A stretch of DNA of 64,000 nucleotides from Herbaspirillum sp. DW155 (GCF_037076565.1 NZ_AP029028.1:4154001-4218000); one strand, 5' to 3'. Numbered from the stretch's first letter, positions 9,273 through 18,462 are shown. Numbers and translations are program-made. The notes: generated from the sequence alone by a model not told the origin.

Positions 9273-9956
9273 ATGAACTACCTGCATCAATTCCTCTACG
9301 GGATCTATCCCTACATCGCGCTGGTCGTGTTCCTGCTGGGCAGCCTGGTGCGCTTCGAGCGCGAGCAGTACACCTGGAAGAGCGATTCCTCGCAACTGCT
9401 GCACGCCGGCCGTCTGCGGCTGGGCAATATCCTGTTCCATGCAGGTGTGCTGGGGCTGTTCTTCGGTCACCTGGTAGGCTTGCTCACGCCAGTGGCGGTG
9501 TGGGATGCCCTCGGCGTGACGCACAGCTTCAAGCAGGCCGTGGCCATGGGCGCCGGCGGCGTGTTCGGCACGCTCTGCCTGCTGGGCCTGCTGATCCTGA
9601 TCCATCGCCGCTGGACCGATGCGCGTATCGCCGCCGTCACCCGCCCGTCCGACAAGCTCCTGTTGCTGTGGCTGCTGGTCACGCTGGGACTGGGCTTGTC
9701 CACCATCGCCGAATCGGCCCAGCATCGCGATGGTCACATGATGGTGCTGCTGATGACCTGGGCCCAGCACATCATCACCCTGCGGGGCGACGCCGCCGGC
9801 TTCATCGAGGGCGCGCCGCTGCTGTTCAAGCTCCACCTCTTCATGGGACTGACGCTGTTCGTGATCTTCCCCTTCACCCGGCTGGTGCACGTCTGGAGCG
9901 GCTTCGCTTCGGTCACCTACCTGAGCCGCGCCTGGCAACTGGTACGTACCCGCTGA
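9273..9956 (+). CDS. narI: Respiratory nitrate reductase gamma subunit (cytochrome b)
   Basis: A 227-residue membrane cytochrome b with five hydrophobic segments that oxidises quinol and feeds electrons to NarH. The four haem-ligand histidines are at 56, 66, 188 and 206, matching the E. coli set (56, 66, 187, 205). The start at 9273 gives the typical MNYLHQFLYGIYPY beginning, with AGAGAG just upstream; a longer in-frame start at 9069 lies inside narJ and would add unrelated residues. Confidence 0.97.
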   Translation: MNYLHQFLYGIYPYIALVVFLLGSLVRFEREQYTWKSDSSQLLHAGRLRLGNILFHAGVLGLFFGHLVGLLTPVAVWDALGVTHSFKQAVAMGAGGVFGTLCLLGLLILIHRRWTDARIAAVTRPSDKLLLLWLLVTLGLGLSTIAESAQHRDGHMMVLLMTWAQHIITLRGDAAGFIEGAPLLFKLHLFMGLTLFVIFPFTRLVHVWSGFASVTYLSRAWQLVRTR

Positions 9957-9971
9957 ACGAGGAGAATCACC

Positions 9972-10718
9972 ATGCCCGTGATCGTCAACGACTACGAACT
10001 CACCGACGCCGAGATGGCGCAGGAACTGGCCGCCCGCGATGAGCAGGAGCCGGATCTGCAAGCGGCCATGACCACCCTGGTACTACGCCGGCTGCTGCTG
10101 GAACAGGCGCAGCAACTGGGCCTGCAAGAAACCGGCGAAGACGCCCGCATCGAAGCCCTGCTGCAACACGAAGTCCACGTCCCCCTGCCTGATGAGGAAC
10201 AATGCCGGCGCCACTACCAGGCCGCGCCGGAACGCTTCCGTGTCGGTGCGCTGGCCGAGGTCAGCCATATCCTCTTCCAGGTCACGGAAGGGGTGGACCT
10301 GGCGGCATTGCGCCTGCACGCCGAAGCGGTCCTGGCCGAGCTGCTGGTGCATCCGCAGCGCTTCGCGGAAGTGGCAGAGATCGCCTCCAACTGTCCTTCC
10401 GGTGCCCAGGGCGGCAGCCTGGGTCAGATCACACGCGGCACCTGCGTGCCCGAGTTCGAGAAGGCCGTCTTTGCCGCCCAGGCCGACGCCATCCTGCCGC
10501 GCCTGGTGGAAAGCCGCTTCGGCTTGCACATCGTCCGGCTCGGCCGCAAGTTCGACGGCGAACTCCTGCCCTTCGACGCCGTGCGCGAGAACATCGCCCG
10601 GGCCCTGCAGCGCGCCAGCTTCGACCGTGCCGTGCGCCAGTACCTGCAATTGCTGGTCGGCCGTGCCTGCATCTCCGGCATCGATCTGCCGGGCGCGGTC
10701 ACGCCGCTGGTGCAATGA
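9972..10718 (+). CDS. Parvulin-type peptidyl-prolyl isomerase (PpiC family)
   Basis: A 248-residue protein with a parvulin rotamase domain at about residues 85-205: SHILFQVTEG, GAQGGSLGQITRG and SRFGLHIVRLGRK are the usual conserved blocks. It has no signal peptide, so it should be cytoplasmic, unlike SurA or PrsA. It lies 15 bp after narI and in the same operon; a ppiC gene linked to narGHJI is common in beta- and gammaproteobacteria, where a role in folding or maturing the reductase is assumed rather than proven. The N-terminal 80 residues are helical and resemble NifM-like proteins. Confidence 0.9.
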   Translation: MPVIVNDYELTDAEMAQELAARDEQEPDLQAAMTTLVLRRLLLEQAQQLGLQETGEDARIEALLQHEVHVPLPDEEQCRRHYQAAPERFRVGALAEVSHILFQVTEGVDLAALRLHAEAVLAELLVHPQRFAEVAEIASNCPSGAQGGSLGQITRGTCVPEFEKAVFAAQADAILPRLVESRFGLHIVRLGRKFDGELLPFDAVRENIARALQRASFDRAVRQYLQLLVGRACISGIDLPGAVTPLVQ

Positions 10719-10737
10719 CACTGACTGGCTCAACCCT

Positions 10738-11745
10738 ATGCCCTTCCCCTTCGCGCCTTTCGATCGTCCGGTCCTGCAGGACCGCTTCGGTCGCCGCATC
10801 AGCTATGTGCGGCTGTCGGTCACCGACCGCTGCGACCTGCGCTGCAGCTACTGCATGCCCAACAGTTTCAAGGGCTTCGAGGAGCCGGCCAACTGGCTCA
10901 GTTTCGATGAGATCAGCCGCGTCATCGCTGCCTTCGCCCGGCTGGGCGTGGGCAGGGTGCGGCTGACCGGCGGCGAGCCGCTGTTGCGGCGGCACCTGCC
11001 GGTCCTGGCGGCACAGCTGTCGGCATTGCCGGGGGTGGAGGAATTGTCCCTGTCCACCAATGCCACGCAGATGCACAAGCACGCTGCGGCCTTGCGCGCG
11101 GCCGGCGTGACACGCATCAACGTCAGCCTGGACAGCCTGGAGCGCGCCTGCGTCACCCGCATCACCGGGCGCGACAGCCTGGAGAGCGTCATGACCGGGC
11201 TGGCCGCAGCCAAAGCGGCGGGCTTTGCGCCCATCAAGGTCAACATGGTGGTGCTGCGCGGCGTCAATGAAGATGAAATCCCGCGCATGGCCGAGTTCTG
11301 CTTCAAACAGGGATTCATCCTGCGCCTGATCGAAGCCATGCCGATGGGCCAGACCGGTCGCGACAGCGGCACCGTCGCCATCGGCCCTATCCGCGAGCAA
11401 CTGGTGGCGCGCTTCGGCCTGCAACCACTGGCCGCCGAGCTGGGGGGCGGACCGGCGCGCTACTGGCAGCGCGCCGATGGCGACGGCACCATCGGTTTCA
11501 TCTCGCCCATCAGCCAGCATTTCTGCGCCACCTGCAACCGCGTGCGCCTGTCGGTGGATGGCACGCTCTACCTGTGCCTGGGCCAGGAGGCGCGCGTCGA
11601 GCTGCGTCCGCTGCTGCGTGCCGGCATCGATGATGCGGGCCTGGAGGAGGCCATCCGGCTGGCCATCGAACTGAAGCCGGAACGCCATGAATTCCAGGAG
11701 CAGCCGCACAAGATCATCCGTTTCATGTCGCAGACGGGGGGCTGA
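10738..11745 (+). CDS. moaA: GTP 3',8-cyclase (molybdenum cofactor biosynthesis)
   Basis: A 335-residue radical-SAM enzyme for the first step of molybdopterin synthesis, GTP to 3',8-cH2GTP. The radical-SAM cysteines are at 32, 36 and 39 (CDLRCSYC). The C-terminal second cluster appears as CATCNRVRLS followed by a Cys 14 residues further on, and the protein ends in the Gly-Gly typical of MoaA. The start at 10738 gives a normal N terminus; the open frame extends upstream inside ppiC only by chance. A copy placed with nar genes lets cofactor supply rise with nitrate reductase expression. Confidence 0.96.
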   Translation: MPFPFAPFDRPVLQDRFGRRISYVRLSVTDRCDLRCSYCMPNSFKGFEEPANWLSFDEISRVIAAFARLGVGRVRLTGGEPLLRRHLPVLAAQLSALPGVEELSLSTNATQMHKHAAALRAAGVTRINVSLDSLERACVTRITGRDSLESVMTGLAAAKAAGFAPIKVNMVVLRGVNEDEIPRMAEFCFKQGFILRLIEAMPMGQTGRDSGTVAIGPIREQLVARFGLQPLAAELGGGPARYWQRADGDGTIGFISPISQHFCATCNRVRLSVDGTLYLCLGQEARVELRPLLRAGIDDAGLEEAIRLAIELKPERHEFQEQPHKIIRFMSQTGG

Positions 11746-11864
11746 CGTGCTGTAGCAAGACCGCACAAGAACAAAGGGATAAGTGAAGGAAAGTTGACTT
11801 CGCCCCCGTGATTTTCATCCGGCGAAGGCATAGACTGCCTGCTCGCCTGCCGCCCGGAACCACC

Positions 11865-13808
11865 ATGCCCTCTCCTGCCGCCCCGCTGCTGCCCCTGCCG
11901 CCCCTGCCGCCGCACAAGCGGCTGACCTTCCGCATCCTGCTGATGACCCTGGTCGGCCTGGGCCTGACCATGACAGCCATCGGCTATACCCTGCTGCTGT
12001 CCTGGCAACTGGAAGGCGGCGGCACCGTCATCAATGAAGCCGGCAGCCTGCGCATGCGCTCCTACCAGCTCGGTCTGGCGCTGGAACACCAGCAGGCGCG
12101 CGACACCGTGCAGCACGAGATCGAGCGCTTCAGCGAAATCCTCGACGTACTGCAGACCGGGCAGGCAGGACAGCCCAGCTTCGTGCCGCCGCGCGGCCCC
12201 ATCCATGAGCAGTTGCTGCAGGTACGAGGCCAGTGGCAGCAGCGTATGCAAGTCCATGCCAGGGAGGTGTTGCAGGCGGAGGATGACCGGCAACGCCAGC
12301 AGGCGCTGACGCAATACCTGCAGGAACTGCCGGATTTCGTGGACGAGATCAACCTGCTGGTGGCCCTGGTGGAAGCCGACCTGGCCGGCAAGACCACCTG
12401 GCTGCGGCTGTGCCAGACCGCGCTGATCTTCCTGGCGCTGGCGGCCAGCATCGCTGTGCTGTACCTGCTCTACCTGTGGATCGTCGGCCCGGTGCGGCGC
12501 TTGCAGGCGGGGATTGCGCGCATGTCGCAAAACGACCTGGACGTGCGGCTGGCCATCGACAGCGAAGATGAGTTCGGTCAACTGGCACGCGGATTCAACC
12601 AGATGGCCGATCACGTGCAGGGCGTGCACCGCACGCTGGAAGACCGGGTGGCGGACAAAACCGCACGCCTGCGCGAGCAGAATGAAGAAGTCGGCACGCT
12701 CTATGAAATCACCGACTTCCTCTCCGGCGCGCACACCATCGAGGCGCTGTGCAGCGGCTTCCTGCGCCGCATCATGCAACGCATCCAGGCCGATGGCGGC
12801 ACGGTGCGCATCCTCGATGAACGCGGCAACCTGTATATCGCGGTGCATGAAGGTATTTCCGAACGCATCATCGATGAAGAACGCTGTCTCAAGGTCGGCG
12901 ATTGCCTCTGCGGCACCGCGACCTCGCAGGGCATCATCCTGGTCCGCGACTTCCGCGAACTGGACCAGCAGCGCCGCTATCGCTGCCAGGAAGAAGGCGC
13001 GGTATCGCTGGGCATCTTCCAGATCCAGGTGCGCGAACAGGTCATCGGCAGCTTCTCGCTGCATTTCTCGCGCGAACGCCAGATCAGCGAAGAAGAACGC
13101 CGCCTGCTGGAAACCCTGGGCCGGCACCTGGGTTCGGCCATCGAAAACCAGCGCCTGATCGCACGCGAAAAGGAATTCGCGGTCGCCCACGAACGCAACC
13201 TGATGGCACAAGGCCTGCACGACAGCATTGCCCAGGGCCTGAACTTCCTGAACCTGCAGGTGCAGATGCTGGAAGATTCGCTTGCCCGCGAAGACCTGGG
13301 GGAAATCCGCGACATCGCGCCCCTGCTGCGCGCCGGGGTGCAGGAAAATTACGAAGATGTGCGCGAGCTGCTGCTGAACTTCCGCAGCCGCCTGCAGGAC
13401 AGTGATCTCGAATCCGAAATGCGCAAGGCCGTCGAGAAACTGCAGCGCCAGAGCGGCTTGCAGGGCCATCTCGACATCACCGGGGATGGCCCGCTGCTGG
13501 CGCCGGAACAACAACTGCAGGTCTTGTTCATCCTGCAGGAAGCGCTCTCCAACATCCGCAAGCACGCCCAGGCCAGCCACGTCAGGATCGAGGTCGACAA
13601 TGGCAGCGACTTCTGCCTCACGGTCAGCGACGACGGCCACGGCTTCCAGCTCGACCAGGCGCGCGCCAAGGGCAGCCAGCACGTGGGCCTGCGCATCATG
13701 CAGGAGCGCGCCGAACGGCTGGGCGCGCACCTGGACATCGCCAGCCAGCCCGGTGCCGGTACCCGCATCACCGTCAGGCTGATGCGCGAAGAACGACTGG
13801 TAGCCTGA
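11865..13808 (+). CDS. narX: Nitrate/nitrite sensor histidine kinase NarX
   Basis: A 647-residue membrane sensor kinase. Segments in order: TM1 at about 25-48, periplasmic sensor with the NarX P-box (INEAGSLRMRSY, from residue 56), TM2 at about 185-210, HAMP, coiled region, GAF-like domain (about 285-430), HisKA_3 with phospho-accepting His452 in GLHDSIAQG, and HATPase with NIRKHAQA. It would sense nitrate or nitrite outside and phosphorylate NarL. A GTG at 11808 could add 19 residues, but the ATG at 11865 gives a shorter cytoplasmic tail as in other NarX; neither has a strong ribosome site. The gene lies 119 bp after moaA and 35 bp before narL. Confidence 0.93.
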   Translation: MPSPAAPLLPLPPLPPHKRLTFRILLMTLVGLGLTMTAIGYTLLLSWQLEGGGTVINEAGSLRMRSYQLGLALEHQQARDTVQHEIERFSEILDVLQTGQAGQPSFVPPRGPIHEQLLQVRGQWQQRMQVHAREVLQAEDDRQRQQALTQYLQELPDFVDEINLLVALVEADLAGKTTWLRLCQTALIFLALAASIAVLYLLYLWIVGPVRRLQAGIARMSQNDLDVRLAIDSEDEFGQLARGFNQMADHVQGVHRTLEDRVADKTARLREQNEEVGTLYEITDFLSGAHTIEALCSGFLRRIMQRIQADGGTVRILDERGNLYIAVHEGISERIIDEERCLKVGDCLCGTATSQGIILVRDFRELDQQRRYRCQEEGAVSLGIFQIQVREQVIGSFSLHFSRERQISEEERRLLETLGRHLGSAIENQRLIAREKEFAVAHERNLMAQGLHDSIAQGLNFLNLQVQMLEDSLAREDLGEIRDIAPLLRAGVQENYEDVRELLLNFRSRLQDSDLESEMRKAVEKLQRQSGLQGHLDITGDGPLLAPEQQLQVLFILQEALSNIRKHAQASHVRIEVDNGSDFCLTVSDDGHGFQLDQARAKGSQHVGLRIMQERAERLGAHLDIASQPGAGTRITVRLMREERLVA

Positions 13809-13843
13809 ACGCCGTATCGCATTTTCAATGGAGCAGTCGCCGC

Positions 13844-14494
13844 ATGAGCATCCGCATTCTCCTGGTCGATGACCATACCCTCTTTCGCAGCGGTATCCGC
13901 CTGCTGCTGCAACGCCATCCCGAATTCGAGGTCGTGGGCGAGGCCGTCGATGGCCTCGATGGCGTCAAGCGCGCCCGCCAGCTGCGTCCCGATGTGGTGC
14001 TGATGGACTTGAACATGCCCGGCCTGTCCGGCCTGGAAGCGATGCAACTGATCGTGGAGGATTTGCCGGAGACGGCCGTGTTGATGCTGTCGGTCTCCGA
14101 AGAAGCGGAAGACCTCAGCACCGCCCTGCACAATGGCGCGGCCGGTTACCTGCTCAAGAACATCGAAGCCGATTATCTGGTGCAGGCCATCAAGCGCGCT
14201 GCGGCCGGCGAGCCGGTGATTTCGGAGGCGATGACGGCCAAGCTGGTGATGCAGTTCCGGGCCGCCAGGCCGGCGGTTTCAGGCGATATGAAGGAAAAGC
14301 TGACCGCGCGCGAACGCGAAACCATGAGCTGCGTCGCACGGGGCCAGAGCAACAAGGAGATCGCCCGCAGCCTGGACGTGGCCGAAAGCACGGTGAAGAT
14401 TCATGTCCAGAACATCCTCAAGAAGCTCAACCTGAGCAGCCGGGTGCAGATTGCCGTGTATGCTGTGGAACACGGTCTGGACAAAACGCCCTGA
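13844..14494 (+). CDS. narL: Nitrate/nitrite response regulator NarL
   Basis: A 216-residue response regulator. The receiver domain (1-125) has the acidic pair Asp9-Asp10, the phosphorylation site Asp55 in VVLMDLNMPG and Lys in GYLLKN. The C-terminal LuxR-type helix-turn-helix (about 150-210) contains LTARERE, SNKEIARSL and STVKIHVQNILKKL. Partner of the NarX kinase immediately upstream; NarL proteins activate nar genes in response to nitrate. Placement at the end of the nar cluster fits self-contained control of the set. Confidence 0.95.
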   Translation: MSIRILLVDDHTLFRSGIRLLLQRHPEFEVVGEAVDGLDGVKRARQLRPDVVLMDLNMPGLSGLEAMQLIVEDLPETAVLMLSVSEEAEDLSTALHNGAAGYLLKNIEADYLVQAIKRAAAGEPVISEAMTAKLVMQFRAARPAVSGDMKEKLTARERETMSCVARGQSNKEIARSLDVAESTVKIHVQNILKKLNLSSRVQIAVYAVEHGLDKTP

Positions 14495-14551
14495 GCGGCG
14501 TACCGTACCGCTCCCCCGCGCCTGTTGCGGGCGGCATTTCCGAGAGAAAAC

Positions 14552-14773
14552 ATGCAAAAGATCACCTTCCCGCTGCAAGGCCATCCCTACGTCGAGCTGA
14601 ACCAGTTGCTCAAACTCTGCGGCCTGTGCGACAGCGGCGGCGCCGGCAAGCAACTGGTGGCCGATGGCCAGGTCAAGGTCGACGGCAAGCTGGAGACCCG
14701 CAAGACCTGCAAGATCACCGTCGGCCAGAAAGTGACGCTGGGCGACGTACAGATCACGGTGCTGGCCGAATGA
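14552..14773 (+). CDS. S4-domain RNA-binding protein (YbcJ-like)
   Basis: A 73-residue protein that is almost entirely one S4 RNA-binding fold: YVELNQLLKLCGLCDSGGAGK, then VKVDGKLETRKTCKI. It resembles E. coli YbcJ, a small RNA-binding protein of uncertain role. The start at 14552 follows a GAGAGAAAAC sequence. Its stop overlaps the start of the next gene (ATGA), so the two are co-translated. The preceding 57 bases hold a GAGCGG/CCGCTC hairpin (14493-14513) that separates it weakly from narL. Confidence 0.88.
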   Translation: MQKITFPLQGHPYVELNQLLKLCGLCDSGGAGKQLVADGQVKVDGKLETRKTCKITVGQKVTLGDVQITVLAE

Positions 14774-15387
14774 GTCCGCACGCCAGCGCCGAAGAGGTAC
14801 TGGACTTCTGGTTCGGCCCCGATTGGGACACGCTGCCCGCGCACCAGGTCGCGGAGCGCCAGAAAAAACTCTGGTGGAGCAAACACCCCGACGTTGACGC
14901 CCAATGCCGCACCCGCTTCGAGCCGCTGGTGCAACAGGCCGCCGCCAACGAACTCGACGACTGGACCGAATCCCCGCGCAGCATGCTGGCCCTGATCCTG
15001 CTGCTGGACCAGATGCCGCGCAACATCTACCGCGATACCCCGCAAGCCTTCGCCTTCGATGAGCTGGCGCGCCAGTGCAGCCACCTGGCGCTGGCCATGG
15101 GGCTGGATGCGGAGTTGCCGCCGCTGGCCCGGGTGTTCGTCTACCTGCCGCTGGAACACGCCGAAGACCTGGACGATCAGGAGTACGTCGTACAACTCAT
15201 GCGTGGCCTGGCCAAGGCGGCCAGCGGTGAAGACAAGCCGGCCTTCGATGGCTATGCCGACTATGCACGACGACACCATGCCGTGATCGAACGCTTCGGC
15301 CGCTTCCCGCATCGCAACCGCATCCTCGGGCGCGACAGCACGCCGGAAGAAGTCGAATTCCTCAAGCAGCCGGGCTCGTCCTTCTGA
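14770..15387 (+). CDS. DUF924 family protein
   Basis: A 205-residue helical protein of the DUF924 family, recognised by VLDFWFGPDWD at the start, KLWWSKHPDVD, LALILLLDQMPRNIYRDTP and the C-terminal FGRFPHRNRILGRDSTPEE motif. The fold is TPR-like; no enzymatic activity is established for the family. It overlaps the S4-domain gene by four bases. A gap of 92 bp follows before the pilin operon. Confidence 0.9.
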   Translation: MSPHASAEEVLDFWFGPDWDTLPAHQVAERQKKLWWSKHPDVDAQCRTRFEPLVQQAAANELDDWTESPRSMLALILLLDQMPRNIYRDTPQAFAFDELARQCSHLALAMGLDAELPPLARVFVYLPLEHAEDLDDQEYVVQLMRGLAKAASGEDKPAFDGYADYARRHHAVIERFGRFPHRNRILGRDSTPEEVEFLKQPGSSF

Positions 15388-15479
15388 AGTTTTCGATAGC
15401 GGCAACCTGATTGCGGCTTTTGCTGGAGACGCATTTTCTTTTGCCATAGACTCGCGGGCTTTCCTTTTCAGGATTCGCC

Positions 15480-15995
15480 ATGCGTGCTCGCTCCTGTGGT
15501 TTCTCGATGATGGAAGTGCTGGTGGCCATGCTGGTCATCGGCACCGGCGCCCTGGCCATCGCCATGCTGCAGTTGCATGCGCTGCGCAGCAGTCAGGACA
15601 GCAGCCTGCACGCCCGCGCCACGCTGATGGCGCAAGAGCTGACCGAACTGCGGGCCAGCCTGCCGCCAGCGCCCGGCGCCAGCGATCCCACCCTGTTTTC
15701 CTTCACTGCCGAGCGGCCGCCGGTGGCCCCGGCCGATTGCGAATCCGCCGCCTGCAATCCGTCTGATTTCATCCAGTCCGCACTGGCGGACTGGAACGGC
15801 CGGCTGGTGCGCGACTTCCCCCAGGCCCGCGTGATCGTCTGCCGTGATGCTCAGCGCACACCGCAAGTGGACTGGACCTGCGATGGCCAGGCCAGCAGCC
15901 CGGTGATGCTCAAGCTGGGCTGGCGCCGCCTCGGCGCAGCCAGCCCATCCACGAGCGCAGCAGGCCCGCTGCTTAGCCTGGTCCTCGGGCATTGA
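15480..15995 (+). CDS. pilV: Type IV pilus minor pilin PilV
   Basis: A 171-residue prepilin. The short leader ends at Gly8 and the mature helix begins FSMMEVLVAMLVIGTGALAI, with Glu5 of the mature protein present, so a PilD-type peptidase should cut and methylate it. The remainder is a soluble domain with Cys residues in ADCESAACN and CRDAQ. It is first in a five-gene minor pilin operon that primes pilus assembly at the inner membrane. A CAGGA site precedes the start; the stop overlaps an in-frame TTG of pilW. Confidence 0.88.
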   Translation: MRARSCGFSMMEVLVAMLVIGTGALAIAMLQLHALRSSQDSSLHARATLMAQELTELRASLPPAPGASDPTLFSFTAERPPVAPADCESAACNPSDFIQSALADWNGRLVRDFPQARVIVCRDAQRTPQVDWTCDGQASSPVMLKLGWRRLGAASPSTSAAGPLLSLVLGH

Positions 15996-15997
15996 CG

Positions 15998-16909
15998 ATG
16001 CGCGCACGGTCCCGTTCCCCTCGCCCCGTGCGTCGGTCTGGTCAAACCGGGCTGAAGATGGTCGAGCTGATGATCGCGCTGGCCGTGGGCTTGCTGGTGG
16101 TGCTGGTGGCCGGCACGCTGTTGCAGCAGGCGCGCGCGGCCTATCAGGAGATGGACGATGCTGCCCGCGTCGAGGAAACCGGCCGCCTGGCCCTCGATCA
16201 CCTGCAGCAGGCGCTGCGCCAGGCCGGTCATCTGCCGATGGAAACGCTCGCACATGGCGCTGCGCCCTCGCTTGTGCCGGGCCTGCGCGGACTCGATGAC
16301 AGCCGCCAGGCCGAGCTGCTCGATCCCGCCAGCGGCAACTTCGGCAGCAGCACGGGCGATGGCGTCAATCACAGTGATGTGCTGATGCTGGGTTTCTTCG
16401 GCGCCCCGCCCGGCAGCCGTGCCCAGGTCAGCAACTGCAGCGGCGCCGAGGCGGTGACAGGCCCGCCGGAGGAAGCGGCGCGGCCGTGGGTGATCTATTT
16501 CATTGCGCCCGGCAGCGGCGGTGAACCGGAACTGCGCTGCCGCTACCAGGGCAAGAACGGCAACTGGACCTCGGATGCCATCGCCCGTGGCGTCGAAGCC
16601 CTGCAGCTGCGCTACGCCATCGACAGCGATGGCGATGGCCGCCCGGACCGCTGGTCGGATGCCTCGGCCATGCCGGCCCACGCGTGGCGCCAGGTGGTGC
16701 TGGTGCGTATTGCGTTGCTGGTCAGGGGACTTCAGCGGCGCCCTGCCGGCAATGAAGCGATACCGCGCAGCTACGATCTCTTCCTGCCCGCACGACGTAG
16801 CGACCCGGCCTGGCGCTTCACCGAGCCAGAGCAGGAACAACGGCGCCGTGCGGTATTCCAGGGCACGGTGATGTTGCGCAACCTTGCCGTAGCGGAGGCC
16901 CGCCCATGA
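15998..16909 (+). CDS. pilW: Type IV pilus minor pilin PilW
   Basis: A 303-residue prepilin with a long basic leader (about 19 residues) and a mature helix starting after Gly: LKMVELMIALAVGLLVVLVAG, with Glu5 present. The position-1 residue is Leu rather than the usual Phe. The large soluble domain includes GDGVNHSDVLMLGFFG and later DSDGDGRPDRW, a Ca-binding-like Asp loop. The ATG at 15998 is preferred to a TTG six bases earlier that overlaps the pilV stop. Confidence 0.85.
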   Translation: MRARSRSPRPVRRSGQTGLKMVELMIALAVGLLVVLVAGTLLQQARAAYQEMDDAARVEETGRLALDHLQQALRQAGHLPMETLAHGAAPSLVPGLRGLDDSRQAELLDPASGNFGSSTGDGVNHSDVLMLGFFGAPPGSRAQVSNCSGAEAVTGPPEEAARPWVIYFIAPGSGGEPELRCRYQGKNGNWTSDAIARGVEALQLRYAIDSDGDGRPDRWSDASAMPAHAWRQVVLVRIALLVRGLQRRPAGNEAIPRSYDLFLPARRSDPAWRFTEPEQEQRRRAVFQGTVMLRNLAVAEARP

Positions 16910-17532
16910 GGATCCTGACTGCGCGCCAGCGCGGGGCCACCCTGATGATCGCGCTCATGCTGCTGAGCCTGATGCTGCTGCTGGGGGCCGCCACCACCTC
17001 GCTGCTCCTGCTGGAAGAACGCGCCGCCCGCAATCATCGGGAACATGTTCAAGCCCGTCTGGCCGCGCAGGCTGCACTGGAAGATGCCTGCGATGACATC
17101 CGCCATCGGCGCCGTATCGAGCCGGAGCAATTCAGCGCCGCGCTGCAATGCCGCAGCGATGCCGCGGGTGCCGGTCTGTGCCTGGGCCAGCAGGAGCGTG
17201 CCGGCTGGGAGCCTGCGCAACTGCATGGAGCGCAGGCCATCTCCGCCACGTATGGCCAGTTCACGGGGCGGCGCTTTCGCAGCGTGACCGGCATGGCCGT
17301 GCCGCGTTATCTGATCGAGCGCCTGCCGCCCCGGTCCGGCAAGGAGGCCATCAAGACGGCTGCCGATGAAGCAACGCCCACGCTCTATCGCCTCAGCGCC
17401 GTCGGCTACGGCCGCCACGGCGCCATCGTCGCGCTGCAGGCGCTGGTGCAGTTGCCGGCGCCCGCAGACAGCGCAGCAGCCAGTTGCCCGCTGCGGGCCT
17501 GGCGTCCTCTTTATCTGCCTACTCAGGAATGA
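16906..17532 (+). CDS. pilX: Type IV pilus minor pilin PilX
   Basis: A 208-residue prepilin-like protein. After a basic leader (MRILTARQRG) the hydrophobic helix begins ATLMIALMLLSLMLLLGAAT. It lacks Glu5, as is usual for PilX and the related GspK tip pseudopilins, so it probably sits near the tip of the minor-pilin complex. It overlaps pilW by four bases (ATGA). Assignment rests on position between pilW and a pilE-like gene and on the helix pattern; the soluble part shows no distinctive motif. Confidence 0.8.
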   Translation: MRILTARQRGATLMIALMLLSLMLLLGAATTSLLLLEERAARNHREHVQARLAAQAALEDACDDIRHRRRIEPEQFSAALQCRSDAAGAGLCLGQQERAGWEPAQLHGAQAISATYGQFTGRRFRSVTGMAVPRYLIERLPPRSGKEAIKTAADEATPTLYRLSAVGYGRHGAIVALQALVQLPAPADSAAASCPLRAWRPLYLPTQE

Positions 17533-17534
17533 AC

Positions 17535-17984
17535 ATGTCTCCCCACTCTCTGCCCGCGCCGGCACGTGGCTTCACGTTGCTGGAAATTCTGGTCAGCCTG
17601 GCCATCGTGATCCTCCTGGCCGGTCTCGGCTGGAACGGCTACCGCCACATCGTCCAGAAAGCGGCCCGCGCCGAAGGGCGTGCAGCGCTCCTGCACGTGT
17701 TGATGCAGCAGGAGCGCCACCACGCCTACCAGCACCGCTACAAGGCGTTCCAGCCGGGCAGCGCGGCGCATGGCTTCAAGTGGTATTCCGGCGCCACCCC
17801 GCAGGCCAGCGCCTATGCCCTGGCCGCCCGTGCGTGTGACGACGAAGACCTCTCCAGTTGCGTGCTGGTCACGGCCACGCCCGGCGGCAGCGGCGTCAAT
17901 ACCGCCTATGAGGATGCCCGGTGCGGCGTCCTGCAGGCCGACAGCCGTGGCAATCGCCGCGCCGACGGCAAGGACTGCTGGTGA
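17535..17984 (+). CDS. pilE: Type IV pilus minor pilin, PilE-like
   Basis: A 149-residue prepilin with the canonical class III leader: cleavage after Gly in ARG/FTLLEILVSLAIVILLAG, Glu5 present. A Cys pair (CDDEDLSSC and DARC...CW) probably forms the usual disulfide of the C-terminal region. An ATG at 17529 overlaps the pilX stop, but AGGA at 17525-17528 is correctly spaced only for 17535. By size and operon place it matches the minor pilin PilE rather than the major pilin. Confidence 0.82.
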   Translation: MSPHSLPAPARGFTLLEILVSLAIVILLAGLGWNGYRHIVQKAARAEGRAALLHVLMQQERHHAYQHRYKAFQPGSAAHGFKWYSGATPQASAYALAARACDDEDLSSCVLVTATPGGSGVNTAYEDARCGVLQADSRGNRRADGKDCW

Positions 17985-17988
17985 ACCC

Positions 17989-18462
17989 ATGGAATCAAAA
18001 GGATTTACCCTCATCGAGCTGATGGTGGTCTTGCTGATTGCGGCGCTGGTGCTGGCAGCGGGCATCCCGGCCTTGCAGAACCTGTCCAGCGAGCACCAGC
18101 TGGCGGCGGCCGGCAGCGATTTCTTCCACAGCGTACAACTGACACGTTCCGAAGCGCTGCGGGCCGGCCGCCGCGCCGAACTGCGGCCCAGCGACGGCCG
18201 CGACTGGCAAAGCGGCTGGGAAATCCGCGTCGGCCAGCAGGTGGTCTCCCGCCATCCTTCGCTGGACCACGGCATTGCCGTGGCCTATACCACCGGCGGT
18301 GAACTGGTGGGATATCAGCCGGACGGGCAACCGCTCACGCGCGGTACCTGGTATTTCAGCAGCGGCAGCAACTCGCGGGCGGTGGTGGTCAATTTCCTGG
18401 GGCGGGTGCGGATCTGCAACCCGATCATCGACAGCCAGTGCAGCCAGGCCGCCATCGAGTGA
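17989..18462 (+). CDS. fimT: Type IV pilus minor pilin FimT/GspH family
   Basis: A 157-residue prepilin with a very short leader (MESKG) and helix FTLIELMVVLLIAALVLAAG. The soluble domain carries the GspH/FimT pattern: FFHSVQLTRSEALRAGR, then a C-terminal region ending in CNPIIDSQC. FimT/FimU proteins are minor pilins and in some species bind DNA during uptake. It lies five bases after the pilE-like gene; the larger open frame starting at 17770 is an artefact that overlaps that gene. Confidence 0.85.
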   Translation: MESKGFTLIELMVVLLIAALVLAAGIPALQNLSSEHQLAAAGSDFFHSVQLTRSEALRAGRRAELRPSDGRDWQSGWEIRVGQQVVSRHPSLDHGIAVAYTTGGELVGYQPDGQPLTRGTWYFSSGSNSRAVVVNFLGRVRICNPIIDSQCSQAAIE

